NCBI GenBank assembly: GCA_000437495.1
Contig: FR897833.1
Span: 1 to 6,084 of the forward strand
Length of the DNA stretch: 6,084 nt
From: Prevotella sp. CAG:485
GTDB lineage: Bacteria > Bacteroidota > Bacteroidia > Bacteroidales > Muribaculaceae
Direction of reading: 5' to 3'
The translations under genes and the position numbers were made by a program. Positions 6,053 to 6,084 of the stretch are shown here, piece after piece (the stretch's first letter is position 1; the number at the start of each line of letters is the position of its first letter). The notes under the pieces were generated by a model. That model did no database searches. It saw only the letters and a list, made by a program, of their open reading frames with translations, and was not told the DNA's origin.

Positions 6053-6084
6053 GCAATAGCTAATAAGGCCTGCCGGGCTTGCCC

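Overview
The window looks like chromosome of a Bacteroidales bacterium (Bacteroides, Phocaeicola or a near relative). Three points support this. There are TAnnTTTG promoter boxes with a TTG-type upstream box about 19-20 nt away. Two lipoprotein signal peptides end in Cys followed by S-D-D or N-S-D-D, the surface-export type of signal found in Bacteroidetes. There is also a C10 (streptopain-like) protease of a kind common in gut Bacteroides. The species cannot be fixed from the sequence.

Layout: (1) 57-1841, minus: argS, complete arginyl-tRNA synthetase, with its promoter at 1868-1899. (2) 1842-2169: non-coding, holding a 114-bp long-palindrome repeat (1966-2079) and a strong intrinsic terminator (2097-2135). 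(3) 2170-4129, minus: an AT-richer accessory operon read from a promoter at 4177-4207. It encodes a lipoprotein-anchored C10 cysteine protease now split into two reading frames (3848-4129 and 2862-3824), then a 221-residue lipoprotein of unknown function (2170-2835). (4) 4130-4532: divergent intergenic region carrying the operon promoter and the trkH promoter. (5) 4533-5993, plus: trkH, complete potassium-uptake channel subunit. (6) 6008-6052: five tandem 9-bp AT-rich units just after trkH.

argS and trkH are GC-rich housekeeping genes and the operon between them is clearly AT-richer, so it looks like an accessory insertion or a faster-evolving locus. The protease would be exported, lipid-anchored and kept inactive by its N-terminal prodomain. 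The second lipoprotein is a candidate partner, inhibitor or surface-anchored companion.

The most notable observations concern the protease gene. A frameshift lies inside the prodomain: the conserved prodomain strand reads through upstream of the apparent ATG at 3824. A perfect 20-bp tandem duplication lies over its start codon and turns the upstream in-frame ATGs into an 11-codon mini-ORF whose stop overlaps the remaining start (ATGA). No wholly new system is evident.
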